A stretch of 64,000 bases of DNA from Mytilus edulis (GCF_963676685.1 NC_092349.1:54573232-54637231); one strand, 5' to 3'. Counted from the stretch's first letter, positions 13,101 through 25,160 are shown. The notes: a model not told the origin generated them from the letters alone. Numbers and translations: made by a program.

Positions 13101-15781
13101 AAGAACGACACAATTGAAATATTAATTGCAAAAAAGAACAGCACAATAGACAACTCCATATAACATGTACAGATGTATGAGGTCAGCTTTACCTAAATTT
13201 ATTATACTGTGTATTCATTTGTTTTCGTTGATACCACTTTTCTTCGATGAAAGAAAACTTGCAAGTTCATAAACATTAAATTTCACACAATCCTTTTGTA
13301 AATTTGTCAGTCGTTGAACATTTAATTTCGTGTTTCACTAATACCAACGATATCCACGACAATTGGTATCCAACGAATAATACTGAATTCACAGTAGTTA
13401 AAAATTGGTTAATGGAATATTTTATAAAAGATTGTTCATGCTGTTGTCAAGACCAACGTTCTGACTACTGATTTGTGGAATATTTGTTTTTATGTGAAAA
13501 AAGTTATGCATGAAATTACACATTTTTTTTCTCAAGTCGTGCATTTAATTACAATTGCATATAAAAAAAGAAGATTTGTTTGGTTGCCAATGAGACAACT
13601 ATCCACAAGATACCAGGATGACACGGAAATAAACAACTATAGGTCACCTTACGGCAATCAACAATGAGCAAAGCCCATACCGCATAGTCAGCTACAAAAG
13701 GTCCCAAAATGACAAAGTAGAACAATTTAAACGAAAAAAAACTAATTTTTGTTTGTATAAATTTTTTTTATGAATAACAAATTTGTACATTAACACATAA
13801 ACAAACGACAACCACTAATTTACAGGCTCCTGACTTGGGACAGGCACATACATGCATAATGTGGCGGGGTTAAACATGTAAGCGGGATTTCAACCCTTCC
13901 CTAACCTGGGACAGTGGTATAACAGTACAACATAAGAACGAACCATAAAAATCAGTTGAAAAAGGCCTAACTCATCAGATGGACAACAATACATGTAATG
14001 CAAAAGTTGTTGCATTACACATTACATACAATTGCCATGCATTACAATAAAAAAGAATGCATTACCACAAGCCTGTCTGGTTGGCAGTGACAGCTCCTAA
14101 ACCATATGAATGTCTTGTCATGATGTTTTTTTCTTTATGTTTTAAGTTAATAGTATATTCTACTACTTACATGCTATATAAGTGTAAGTTATCCGTAAAA
14201 GTATCACTGTATAAGGTTCTTATGGCGTTGTAGGACAAATCTCTAAATAAAAAAAAATCATATAGTTCTATCTTATTACTTCAATCTGTTATTTTGGGAA
14301 TATTGATTCATTGCATTGAAAGAAATAAGTATACATAACTTTGATGACACTGTTATTTATAGTTTCATTTGGCAATGCTTTAATTTTATTTAGATGATAC
14401 TGTTAGACGTGATAGTGTACAATCACAGTACCTGAAAAGATCAAACAACCTTTGTATTACGTTAAGATTTTTTAAGAATTTTAAACGACAATGTTTCATA
14501 TAAAACAACATAATATATCGCAAATAAATAGAATATAGTATGATTCATTGCACATTCATATCAACCGTTGCAAAATTATGATTTTTGTATTGGATTTTTT
14601 TGTATCTTCCAAAGTAGTTCTGGAAATAATCATTCAATGAAAAGGCGGAAACTATATGTTGAAGAAGGGCACTAGCTGTCAAGTTCATGTTCAACGATTT
14701 GAATCAAATACTAATATTGGATTAATAACATAATACTAAAACGTATTTCAAATTACAATAAGTCTGTAATAGAACGCTTACAAAGCATGTGTTCGATAAC
14801 ATTTATCAGATTATTTTTGTGTATATCAAACAATAATCGAGATAACCTCCGAAAACTACCGACGGTCAAATAACCGGATATAAACATGAACACATATCCA
14901 TTGCGACCTCGTGCTATTCGATTTTTAGAAATCTGTTTAATTTCATGTTATAAATTATAAAAAGTGAATAACAGTTTTCTCTAAATGGACCATTTGACCT
15001 TTTTGTTAACGCTACAGGTTTGGTAAAATTGTCAGTTTTTGTAGAGACTATGCATGGAAAACCAAATTTTGTGTGATAAAAAGAAAACTGCTTGTCAGAA
15101 CATTAATATAAAATGTTTGAAGAAAACTCTTAAAACATGCTTTCAGATAAGAAAAAGAAAAAATGGGGTCACCGAACTTGTTTTATTTTTCTTTCTATTA
15201 TAAACATTACTTTTCTGAGTTATCTCCCCTTATTTAGCTAAAAATATAATATCAAACACAAATAAGTGTTTTTGAGAAATCAAAGCCGTAATTATGATAC
15301 AACACACTCATTTCTATATCTATATCAAAAACATATTTCATATATTTTACACTACTCTAAAGATTTGCACATTTCATCTAATATCTAGACAAACAGCTGT
15401 ATCTGCTATTTTAAAATCCAAGAAGGAGGAAAATATCCGAGCTACATCAAACAAGTTTCAACAAATCATGTAACATTGATAAAAACAGGCCAGTTATTTG
15501 ATGATACACAATTTCTTATGCTATGATGTATAATTTGGCAGAGAAGGTATGATATCAACAGTTTCACTACATATAATAACTACTTACATGAGTGTTGTTG
15601 AATTAGGAAAGCTTGGTACGTCTATTAGTCCTCTTTTGGTGCATCTGTACGACAGTCCATAGGTACACTGCATTTTACAGCTAGATACTGCAGATATTGT
15701 CGTACAATCGCGGTTGGCATTGCCACACTCTCCAAACAATAATATAAGTGTTATTTCCTTGCACCAAAGCAATACAGACAT
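1110..15781 (-). CDS. Secreted leucine-rich-repeat protein, eight coding exons
   Basis: Coding exons in transcript order are 15781-15588, 14242-14171, 12110-12039, 10999-10928, 10198-10127, 5262-5191, 2162-2091 and 1254-1110. Spliced length is 771 nt, giving 256 residues. Residues 1-22 form a signal peptide with a hydrophobic ITLILLFG core. Residues 26-47 form an LRRNT-type cap (Cys 26, 35, 39, 47) leading into GLIDVPSFPNSTTL. Residues 65-208 are six 24-residue LRRs of the type LxLSxNxLTTLPxxxF. Residues 209-256 form a cysteine-rich cap. There is no membrane anchor, so the protein is probably secreted. All six LRR exons are exactly 72 nt with phase-2 introns on both sides. Exon 3 is followed by a GC donor (GCAAGT); the other introns are GT-AG. 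The ligand is unknown; such proteins often act in recognition or adhesion. Further LRR exons in the long introns are possible but none was seen. Confidence in the fold is high, in the function low. Confidence 0.88.
2864..2970. repeat. Inverted-repeat element in an LRR-gene intron
   Basis: Arms CTTGGCCGCTATCCACGAT and AATCGTAGGTGGCGGCCAAG are imperfect reverse complements around an AT-rich centre. The neighbouring 2780-2812 stretch carries a short GTCTCCAAA/TTTGGAGAC hairpin. Probably a small non-autonomous element remnant in the last-but-one LRR intron. Confidence 0.5.
3851..4145. repeat. Tandem duplication of a ~150-bp unit
   Basis: Two adjacent copies (about 3851-4001 and 4002-4145) share TTCGTATATTTT, GGGATAGTCACATGTT, CGGCGGATAGC and AAAAAGCAT(A/G)TTGCACGGTTA. 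They sit directly in front of the larger duplicated hairpin unit that starts at about 4139. Confidence 0.75.
4139..4907. repeat. Two tandem copies of a ~400-bp unit ending in a long hairpin
   Basis: The first unit runs about 4139-4555 and the second about 4556-4907. Both start with AT-rich sequence containing TTGTGACGTCA and TATTGTCAAGGAAACAAA. Both end in a hairpin (4427-4547; second copy 4795-4895 with a shortened left arm). The arms carry GGATATATCGACCCAAAGAA, and the loop is rich in CTCGGACTTCGTCCTC. The short ORF at 4434 is only a reading of this palindrome. Confidence 0.75.
5780..6013 (-). repeat. Degraded copy of the 'GGCAACAGTAGTATACCGCTG' dispersed repeat
   Basis: The reverse complement matches the repeat at 12459, 48828 and 55233: TAAAGGCAACATTACTATAC near one end and CCTGACTTGTTACAGGA near the other. 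No coding capacity. It lies in a long LRR-gene intron. Confidence 0.5.
7154..7260 (+). repeat. Diverged copy of the 'ATGTGGAGCAGGATCTGC' dispersed repeat
   Basis: Resembles the better copies at 10391, 31222 and 58312, retaining GAGCAACGCAATGGGTGCCA, CAGAGCACCTTAGA and CTCGTTGCTTAGTCTTTAG. Confidence 0.55.
7948..7970. repeat. Poly-G tract
   Basis: A nearly pure run of about 20 G residues with one A near its end, within the long LRR-gene intron. Such tracts are prone to length errors in assemblies. Confidence 0.8.
8057..8232 (+). mobile_element. 5'-truncated 3' tail of the window's Penelope-like element
   Basis: Matches, in the opposite orientation, the terminal part of the minus-strand element at 41927-45430. 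Shared sequence runs from CGTTCATTATCACTGAACTA through GGGGCCAGCTGAAGGACGCC to CATTTCCATTCTCAATTTTA. It ends at the same 3' point as the other copies but starts later, as expected for incomplete reverse transcription. Confidence 0.65.
8847..8962. repeat. Short inverted-terminal-repeat element with CAGTGGCGGATCC end
   Basis: Begins CAGTGGCGGATCCA and ends CCCCCACCGCTG. The interior contains AGGGGGAGGGTCCAACT and GCATTGATCGTCAAAAAAA. Related copies are at 48491-48610 and 49701-49850. Too short to encode anything, so likely a MITE-like unit. Confidence 0.6.
9463..9541. repeat. Hairpin element in an LRR-gene intron
   Basis: GGCCGGTTACAACCG and CGGTTGTTACCGGCC form near-perfect inverted arms around a 45-bp centre. 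A-rich flanks on the left and T-rich flanks on the right extend the symmetry. Probably a small foldback or MITE copy. Confidence 0.5.
10391..10645 (+). repeat. Copy of the 'ATGTGGAGCAGGATCTGC' dispersed repeat
   Basis: Contains ACATGTGGAGCAGGATCTGC, TTGAGATCACCCC, TTCGTGTTGCTTAGTCTT, TTTGTCTGTTTGTC, AGCCATGGCGTT and CCTCTGGTATCTTTCGT. The same ordered blocks recur at 31222-31445 and 58312-58475, and reversed at 33240-33352. The 94-residue ORF at 10412 reads this repeat and is not a gene. Confidence 0.75.
11731..11845 (+). repeat. Partial copy of the 'GGAGCAGGATCTGC' dispersed repeat
   Basis: Retains ATCAGGATCTGATTACCCTT, ACCACCTGAGATCACCCCAG and GGGTACGTTTTGC. It is shorter and more diverged than the copy at 10391. 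Confidence 0.55.
12236..12830 (+). repeat. Long composite dispersed repeat
   Basis: Starts with GTGCCAAAGAGACAACTCTC, continues through CACACCGAACAACAAGCTAT and GGCAACAGTAGTATACCGCT, and ends with ACAGGTGCAAACATGTGCAG and GCGGGATT. Partial copies occur at 13567-14000, 60262-60385 and, reversed, 26495-26780. The 62-residue ORF at 12463-12651 on the minus strand is a reading of this repeat. Confidence 0.65.
13567..14000 (+). repeat. Second copy of the composite dispersed repeat
   Basis: Shares the head (CCAATGAGACAACTATCCAC), a middle with AACTATAGGTCACCTTACGG, and the tail (CTCCTGACTTGGGACAGGC, GGCGGGGTTAAACATGTAAG, CGGGATTTCAACCC) with the copy at 12236. It lies in the intron between LRR exons 2 and 3. 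Confidence 0.6.
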
Positions 15782-15841
15782 TGCTATTTGTTTTTATCTT
15801 CTCCTGTAAATGATATGCTTGTGACAAGTGATGAAGAGTTT

Positions 15842-15849
15842 TATTTATA
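15842..15849 (-). promoter_or_regulatory. TATA box of the LRR gene
   Basis: The minus strand reads TATAAATA about 61 bp upstream of the start codon at 15781. That spacing suits a short leader of roughly 30 nt. No other core element was identified. Confidence 0.5.
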
Positions 15850-17100
15850 CTTTTTTCGTTTTATGTATGTGTATTTCAAACAATAATTTGTATATTACTT
15901 TCTTTGTTCAATAACTTATATATTTCTAATACATTTCTGCATTCTATAAAATATGATCAGCTATGACTTCTAAATGGCAAAATAAGATACCAGCGAATTA
16001 AGAATCATTAACCTTTTAAAGTAATTTTTCTATTTTTTTTTTATTTAAACACAAAGTCCAGAAAACAATATTGTCAAAGTCTTAAATCTGTCTTAATAAA
16101 TCTTAAAAAATAAATACAATAAATATTGAACCAATCACAAACTTTCGAAATGTGACTTAAGAAAAGACTAAGATGAATATTGTACTTAATGCCTCAGCAC
16201 TAAGTCGATGAAACCATTCACATATTTCTATATCATTGTGTAATATCGATAGATTATGAATTGTTTAATTTATGATTGCATATTGTTGTGCGTATTAAAA
16301 ACAACAAATGATAGGATCAGTAAGGTTGTTCCAACATAATTAGAGCATACTAACCCCTATTCGTCACATGAAAAGTAAGTTTTTCCCTCTAATTTACATA
16401 GTGCATGGCTTTCCATGTACTATTAAATGCTAGACATGAATGACTTTTCATTGTAAACGAATTATGAGAGTGAACTCTTAATAACTGTACTAACGAACTG
16501 TACAATTCCCTGAGGCATCTTCCTTAGGAAAATAGTCTGCCGATTAAAGATGAAAGAGAAAAAACTAAATTAAAACGTTTTGAATTTTGCAAATGTTCAA
16601 ACTTTTTCTATTGGTACACTTATATATAATAAAAAAAAAATGAAAGGGGTGTAATTATGTAGGTAAAATAATATTTTGTTCATATACATATCGTACATGT
16701 ATAACTTTAAAAAAAAACAGAATACACGTAAATTTATCAATAATTAGCAAGCACTTAATGTTGAATGGTCTGCATTCAAATATTTATACAATGATTTTCC
16801 TATATTTATAAAAAAAATCAAATTTCAAAAAAGGGGATTTATATAACGTGTTGTGCCTTTTGTTTTAAATAAAAAAAAGAAATCTCATGGTAAATAGGTA
16901 TAAAATTTTACCTTAAGCTTTTGTCCGCACATACTACATGTACTATGTCAGTGCTATTTTATTCCCTCCATTGACATAATCATAACCTATGTTTTACATT
17001 CATTTCATTATAAAAAGTGAACTCTTATTTAGGTTTGACTATTACAATGGGAAAGGATAATATTATAAGGTCACTCGAAAGTGTGAATATGTTCTGAATT

Positions 17101-17197
17101 GGTCAGACAATACTTGGTCATGTTTTATGAAGATTTAAACCCTCGGTGTCGCCTTGGGCTTAAATCTTCATAAAACATGTCCAAGTATTTTCTAACC
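17101..17197. repeat. 42-bp-arm hairpin
   Basis: Arms 17101-17142 and 17156-17197 are reverse complements with a few mismatches, sharing ATGTTTTATGAAGATTTAA. The 13-nt centre is TCGGTGTCGCCTT. The symmetry is far longer than chance; probably a compact foldback element. Confidence 0.85.
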
Positions 17198-19366
17198 TAT
17201 AATTAAAGAATGGGAGGTTTTTTGGTATGGCAACACAGTTCATCGTGCAACAGTCAACAAACAAAGTGTATCTAGCAAGTGGCATTATAAAAAAGATTTT
17301 AAATACTAACAAAGAATGATTTTGGACAAATTTGTGTACTGTTGTCATTCTTTTAAAGTGTCATCGATACTTTCAAAACAGATGAAAGGCGAACACCAAA
17401 TGTTAATTCAGAAAAGGAAAACCTGATATGTTTTACAGAGCAAGTACAGAGAGCTGGCAACAAGAGCCAAATTATGTTCATTTACTGGCTGGAAATGTTA
17501 CATGTGTAAGTTTTTTTGATTCGGGCATGGATGTTAAAAAGGTCTGAATTTTAACTTTACAACTTACATATAGGTACTCTATTTAGCATGTTTATCTATT
17601 GTCATAAACAATCACAATATCTAATAAAATTAGTAGAATTAGCTAACAAAGTCCTTATATTTGTATAAAGTAATATTATTATGGGGAATTTTTTTTAATG
17701 TTCATTAGGCTTAAATTAAAAATTGTTATTCCCCTCTCTGTGATTAAAGTAAGATAACTCTGGTCAATTTTCCTAACATTCAATCATTATGGGAAGATGA
17801 GATATTTCGGTTTTCATTTATAGTCTTTTTCAGAAAAGTTCTAATTGTTTTGTGTAGGTTCCAATTACATTTTTTCATTATAGCATTGGGCATCAATTAG
17901 AGGCTTCTAGAATAATAGTTGTGGCTATGGTTTACTATTTTGTGTTAATGCGTATGTGTGTTTGTGGCAGGCGTTATTACACTTTTGTCATGTATTTGTC
18001 TTTAGTGATCGAGTAAAGCAGATTAGTTACATTAGCGTTTCTGCTTCATTTGAGTTCTGACATAATTGTATACACCATATCATAGAAACAATTGTCTTTA
18101 CGAGCAGAAGGACGAATGTTGTTGGACATTTTATGATGCATACCACAACTTGAAACAGTGTATTCTTAACGACAGAATTCAACCTATGTTTTTCAGGTTT
18201 TTTTTATTGTACCTCAAATAAAAGTAGAAAGAAAGCTTTTTTTTTAATAATTTTTTAAGATATGGCTTTAAAAGAGAGAAATTTCGTCAAAATACTTGGA
18301 AAAAGATGTTTTTTTCTGTGACATAGGCACTTCTTTCAGAATATTTCCCCCTGTATACCTTAATGTTATATAATGTATTATATAGGACATTTTTTTATTT
18401 TGAAACAAGTGCCTATGATGTGTGATTTAGAGCGGTTTGTCTCATCGAACAAAGAAACCTAATGATGATGAGGGTAGATTTGACCTTGCTCATTTATGAC
18501 GTTTCGCACAGTGAATATTTAAATGTAACAAAAACATATTGATAAGATTTTAAAATAATTTTTTTTAATGGTATATTTTGATTTTAAACATTTCAAAAGA
18601 AATAAAAGAAATTATAGATATACATAAGTTTCTTTACTAAACTAATAAAGAAATACGAATATCTAGTACATTTACAAATTTTGTTACGATTTAAAATTCA
18701 ATAAAAAAAAAACTATGTGTAAAAGATAAAATGTTAACCCTCTTCAAGGTAAACAATCACATTGACTTTATGAAATTGAACATAGTTCAAAGGAATAAAA
18801 CTCTTGTATATAAATGACACATCAATCGAAATAATTAACTGCGCAATTGCTCCATCTACAAGGAAGATTCTAAATTTTCATCAATATAACCACAAGTTGT
18901 CAATATATAGGATACTGACGACTAATGCAAGATAACCCACAGTAAAGGGTATTTGTTTGAAATTTTTTAACACTTACTCAGAAAAATGATCAAACTACAT
19001 GACTTTCAAAGCTCATAGTTAACGTGTTGACACACTGATATAATATGGTTATTAAACATTACAAACCTGTAACCGTATAAGACACAATATACCACGTGTG
19101 CTTGCATCAACTTATCCAAATAGATATTTATTTAAAGCCTTAACATTTCGACATGTTGTTTACATTTTATAAATTTTGGTATCACAAATTCCGGTTAAAA
19201 TTTGACTAAATACCAATATCCTTATATCGTTAGGTAAATATGCTACTCTATTGTCTCTGAAAAAACCAATATATGAAAACAAATTTCAGAGAGTTTTTCT
19301 ACCATACAGCCACTAAAACTGGGTTGATTTCAGTAGATTTAGAATTACTCCTTTCCTATTTGATCA

Positions 19367-20336
19367 CACTACAAGCCATTAAAGTCTGAAATGGCCTATA
19401 TCTGTACTCGACTGTACTGATTTTTACTCGACCAGTCTGAATTGGTCTGACTTTTACTTGACATTACTCGACCCCAGTCTGAACCATACTTGACTGTACT
19501 GAATCGTACTTGACCCTTATTTTGCCGTTGAAAATAGTCTGAACTATTACTCGACCAGTCTGAAACAGTCTTAACCCATTCTCGGCATGTACTCGACCTA
19601 TTTTTCCAGTCTAAACCATACAACCAAAGGTCTGAACAATACTCGACCAGTCTGAACCATACTAGATCAAAAAACCTCTGCTTTTTTAACTGTTAAAATA
19701 AATTTCTTTTTAACTGACATATATAACAACAGCCAACAAAATTTATAAAGAAATTTAACCTTATAAAAGAATTATATCTCTGATTATATTTAGGATAAAA
19801 AAAAATATATTATATATAACTTATATCAAAAAGGGATAAAATTAAACAAATAAAGAATTTTTTTTCTTCTGATTAGTGGTGAAATATAAAGTATAACCTC
19901 TGCTTGGGGGCAAACTCATAAATAAGATCACACCTGGTCAGAGGTATTAAATTCTAAATAACATTGATTCAAAATTGCAACATCCTGTTTAAATTAAATA
20001 AAAAGGCCTTTCGAATATACACGTATGTACTAGATAAGTAATACACGAATTTAAGAAAATAGGGCTTTCTTTTTACCTGTTAAACACACATGTACTGAGG
20101 TAATTAAAACATATTAAAGTGCGTTATGTATGACATGTTAATTTGACAAAAAAATACTTAAATTAATTGAAATTTTTGTTTACTGATACTTTGGAATACA
20201 TTTCCTTTTTTAAAAAGGTTATAAAGGATTGCTATGGAAATTCTATTATCATGATTATATTAAATTCTTGGTTTAATAAAACAAAACAATTCGAGTACAG
20301 ATATAGGCCATTTCAGACTTTTAATGGTTTGTAGTG
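19367..20336. mobile_element. Foldback DNA element with ~46-bp terminal inverted repeats
   Basis: The left end starts CACTACAAGCCATTAAAGTC and continues through TGAAATGGCCTATATCTGTA to CTCGA. The right end is its reverse complement with an A/G difference and a one-base length difference. Immediately inside the left end lies a minisatellite (19405-19670) of degenerate AGTCTGAACCATACTCGACC units. The interior is AT-rich with no transposase. A 'CACTA' start recalls CACTA-type ends, but no matching target duplication is clear, so the superfamily is left open. The 75-residue minus-strand ORF at 19396 reads the minisatellite. Confidence 0.75.
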
Positions 20337-23300
20337 TCATGTTCAAGCGGATCATCATGTCACATAAGGACTATAGGCTATAAGGCTAATACTCTTTGAG
20401 ATTTTCTGGATGTGTTATCTATTACTATCCTCCACCATAACGAATGAGTAAAACTTAAAGACATTACTAGGGCAGATGTGTTTACAGTAACTTTTAATTT
20501 TGTACACCAACCGTAACGCTCTAATCACACATGTTAATGGCCCAATAGATAAAATAATTTGTGGAATTTGGGATAGCAATTTCCGGAATGTTTTGTCTAC
20601 ATCAGACAAAGTTATATATTCATGAGGTAGAATATCATACCTTTTTCAAATATTCTAAGTTTTGTTAATGTTAGAATATAAATGAGTGTTATATTTATCT
20701 ATGTTTTGAAACTGTTATCCTAAAGTCATATGAAACTAGTGACTGGTGAAATACAATCCATTTCTTGAGCCAATGCATGTATTTATCATATTCCTAGTCT
20801 TCTTTACACGATTTTATCATTGATACACACCCATATCGTATAGTTGTCCAAAACATTTATATCGGTCTCTGATGGTGTAGTACCACAAATCATTGTTACA
20901 TTGTATCACATTCGGTTGCATACGAAAATAGATTAAAAAAAAGTGGCTCCCTTGAATTTGACTGTTGTAGACAATCAACCTTGGATTTAAATGTACTAAA
21001 TTTTCATTCTGATTTCATAAAGTGGTCCAATAAAATATTTTGGAAAATTAAGGCTACATAGTTACCAAATTAAGTTTGTAACCAGAAAGTAAAAGTGTTA
21101 AAGTGTGGGTTGTCTACTTCCGGTAACAGTTACTTTCTTATATGCAATGATGTAGGCATGTGTAGTGGCAATGATCCGTTACCAAATAAACAAATAGACG
21201 GAAATGGACTTCACGTATTTGTTTTATTTTTTAACTTACCTTTTTTTTTAAATCTGAAGAAATAATTGAAGCTTGAAATTTTCACTGTAGTACTGGAAAT
21301 TTTATTCATGCAAAATATTTCCTGAGCTGAAACAAAGGGAAATGCTGTTCAATGTTTTGAAAATGCTTATTTAACAAAAACTAATAGGGGGAAACAATGG
21401 TGGTATCACACCTTATTATTTGAAAATAAGCCAGCTAGTTAATTGTCGTGTTTTATCAACGTAGTTTACCGATTGTCACCCTAGTAAACAATCAACAAAG
21501 AAGCATGGATATAGAGCACTTGTAAAGCATGTACATAAGATAATAGTTTATTTTAATGACAGATCCGTGCGATCACCGGATTTTACTTCATTGGAAAAAA
21601 ACATCGGCGAATTGTTTTGATTTTTTTCTTCTAAATTTAAACAAATTATAGAATTTTCTTAAGTAAAAGAATACGTACACGTACATACGTTTTTTGATAA
21701 GAAAGACCATTTCGTTATAATAAAACTTATGTATCATTCGGTTTTTTTTATTTTAAACTTTTGAAATATTCATTGTACATGTATGTGTCGATTTTTTGTA
21801 ATTTCGAAAATCATTATATCGTTAAAATAAAATTTGCACAATTAAATTGGAAATATATTTACCGATATTTATAAACAATATAAGTGTCATTTGTATATTA
21901 AACTATAGCAGATTTATACAGAAATCATCTGTTACTTTTCTTCAAAACTATATCTTTTTTTAAATGTTCTAAAAGAGGAAAACAGTTGGTGTATTGTTGT
22001 GTGAAAATATCTCCAACTTAGCTTACCTGCCAATGATGTCCTTTCACGTATTACTATTTATTAACATCTGATTGTTATTTAATGAATTTGTACTGTATTA
22101 ATGCCTTAAATATGTATTCATATTAAACTATCCGGCCTTTTCAGTTGATCTGCAGATTACGTAAACTTTTTACTACTATTTTACTGATGGATATGTACAT
22201 GTAGTCAATGGCAAAGTTCCGTTACGAAATAAACATTGATCTTACCTGCTAGTTATATGAAAACGAAAACAAAAATTTAGAAAAAAGAAGCAGCCCCTAT
22301 TAAAAGACTCGAAAAGCGGTGGAAAATGAACACAGATAGCTTGAAATATCAAATGATGGTACAATGTACTGTATATTATGATGTTATTTAGACGTAACAA
22401 TAAAAAAAGACAGATGTCAGAGTACATTTAAAGCCATGCGTCGCAGAGAAACTGACAACACAATAGCAATAAAACGTCGAAAATGTATAAACAAGTGCAC
22501 AAATCATCATTTGTAAATCTAGAAACTGATAAACCCATATTCTATCTCGAACAGCGATAATCTCTAGAGTACGATATGGTAGACAAATACTGAACTTGAA
22601 AAAGAGTTTAAAATAATACAAAAAAGAACCAGTATTTTACATTACCAATGCACGATAATCTTAGAATACGATCTAAAAAATGTTTTTTTCAAACCATTCA
22701 AGATTAATATGTCCACGCATACTGCAAAAGAACATCAAATCATATTATTTTTTTTTTCTTCAAAAATATCAATTTTCTTCTAATTATTCACAAAACGGAC
22801 AAGGAGCTGATTGAACTAAGTCTATCATTTTTACGACCAGCGTACACGTCCCTGATTTATATATTTTTCGAAATCAATGATATCATCAGCAGGATTCAAT
22901 TTCAAAAGCGTCATTGTGTGATTCGCAGTTTATATATGCAATTTGTTGTGGCTTTTGAATTCTTGTAGTAATTCATGTTTTCGCGAAGTGTATAAAACAA
23001 CACTGACAATTTTGATTGTTGTAGTTTAACATTTTAAAACGGTGGGTCATTGTACCCTGTTTTTATTACATTTGATTAGGTAGGTAACTAATGTTGTTAT
23101 CTAGCCCGATAGATTCTAATTAAAGTACATGAACATACGTCACATCATCTATGTTAATACCCTGAACAGGAATTCCTAAAATAAAAAAGGCCAAGACTGT
23201 TGCTTTTTTGGTTTGTAGTAACGTTCCTTCTGAGCATTAAAGTAAGAATTATCAACTAATAATTATTCAAAATTAGTGTTGTATTAAAACAAATGTTGCT

Positions 23301-24439
23301 TCAGTAAGGCGTGTTTTTTTGGTAAGTGACATGTTGCGTGAACTATTATAAACAAAACGATCCAAGATCGGTCTCTGTGTCAAAGTCTGTACTGGCATCT
23401 TTAATTGCAGCGGAATATCTGTTTTTTTATAGTTTGTATATATGGCTTATCCAATGTACCACAATATCACAGCAACATGGACAATAAACCATCCATAAAT
23501 TACGGCCCCCACCTTACACTAAAATAAAACCGTTTACTTGATGGGTATCAATATCCTAATATAATGCAAGCGAAAGACATTTATTGTTTACAATTAGTGT
23601 GTCTGTATTGTATAATGGCTAGAACGATGGGCGACAAGATAGTCTGTAGAATGTCAGTGCTTGTATCTACACAGTTGGCGGATGGACGATAACATTACTG
23701 TCTGCATTTGTTTCATTTAGTGCATGTATCATTTTCAAAACCGTTCTTGTTCAAGATTTCAAAAATTGTTTTCGTTGTTTTCAAATTCTTCCCATGGCCT
23801 TTTTCCGTAATGTGCCATTTCTCGTGTTATTCAGTTAACGACAATTGTTCAAATGCTACTGGGAATTGAAAGGTTTTTTTTGTTAGGAACAGTCAAACAT
23901 TTATATGCCCAATGAAATTATTCCTGAAAATGATGTGGTTCAAATCAAAATAAAATCACAAGTCAAAGTAAACATATGGAAATTAAAAGAGCCAAATCTA
24001 TGTTAGTCAAATTGTTGGGTACCTCATTAATGCATATTATAAACTTGTATTTCTAAGTAATATTAAGACTTATTAATTTTTTTTTTACTTTCTATATGAA
24101 AAAAAAATCACCATATATCTGAATGCATTTTTATACACTAATAACTAATTATAAACGACACATTTGGTTTATCGGGGGGAAACCACTCATGTTAGTTTGT
24201 ATATAGCGGTATTTATTACTGTTGCCTTTTTTGATAGTTATATCAACCTATTTTATGTATGACAGTCAAATTCCAAAATGTTTTATAAATCATGAGCTTT
24301 AAGTTGTATAATACATGGCACTTCTTTCTTACTTGTGATAGTTAGGATTTCTTTTAGATTATATAAGTATTTGAAGTATGACAGTTGAATAACTAAACAA
24401 TAGCATTACTAAAATTAACCTTTTTATTATTTATTATCA

Positions 24440-24512
24440 TTTTGCTATGTTGTGTCACATACTATAAATATGTAGTTTTATGGCAATAAAGATTTGAATT
24501 GAATTGAACTAA
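24440..24512 (+). mobile_element. LINE-like 3' tail
   Basis: Reads ATGGCAATAAAGATTTGAAT followed by repeated GAATT units, an arrangement I associate with LINE 3' ends in invertebrates. No coding part is attached. Family not determined. Confidence 0.4.
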
Positions 24513-24842
24513 AATCAACACTAGTACAAACAATATTTAATATATGTTTTAACAGGTAAATTACATTTCGCTTCGATGCAAATGAAAGCTTTTTAAAATA
24601 GTGAATCTCATTTTGTTTTATATTTAATACTTTTTGATAAATTTTATTTCAAAGTCGTGTATCGTTTCTTTAGTTGACTAGTATATATAGCTGAATTCTA
24701 AGTAAACATCAACATAAAAAATACAAACCATTAACATGCTTAGGAAATAAGTAATTTTGCGTATGTAATGAATTTAAGAATTATTTCCGCAATAATAAAT
24801 ATAAAAAAAATATATAAGTACTCTAAAGATCACCACAGCAAT

Positions 24843-24960
24843 GTTAAATCCGCACATTTTTTTCAACCCTCGCCGGGATTCGAATTTGTGCTATTTGGAT
24901 ATCGAGACAACATTGTCAGCATTGGTGCAGTGCTCTAGACCAATCTACAACCTACAATGT
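24843..24960 (-). repeat. tRNA-like (SINE-type) unit
   Basis: On the minus strand an A-box-like GGTCTAGAGCACTGCA is followed about 40 bp later by a B-box-like ATTCGAATCCCGGCGAGGG. This matches the internal promoter of RNA polymerase III genes. The cloverleaf is not intact and the sequence runs into an AT-rich tail, so I call it a tRNA-derived repeat and not a tRNA gene. Confidence 0.5.
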
Positions 24961-25021
24961 AAACTGAACTCTATAAAAAAACGAAAAACACGTTTAAATT
25001 TCATAAACAAACGACAACTAC

Positions 25022-25160
25022 TGTATATTTTTGTTTAGGGGCCAGCTGAAGGACGCCTCCGGGTTCGGGAATTTCTCGCTACATTGAAGACCTTTTGGTG
25101 TTTTTTATGGTCGGGTTGTTGTCTCTTTGACACATTCCTCATTTCCATTCTCGATGATTG
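25022..25160 (+). mobile_element. 5'-truncated 3' tail of the Penelope-like element
   Basis: Contains GGGGCCAGCTGAAGGACGCC and GTTGTCTCTTTGACACATTC and stops at CATTTCCATTCTC, the same terminus as the copies at 8057, 35686 and 41927. It begins later than the 8057 copy. Confidence 0.65.

Noticed and set aside
19396..19623. Ser/Trp-rich 75-residue minus-strand ORF as a repetitive secreted protein
   Set aside because: It is a translation of the minisatellite inside the foldback element; the unit is degenerate and not kept in frame.
20415..20609. 64-residue minus-strand ORF as an exon
   Set aside because: No splice context, homologous neighbour or family motif could be recognised.
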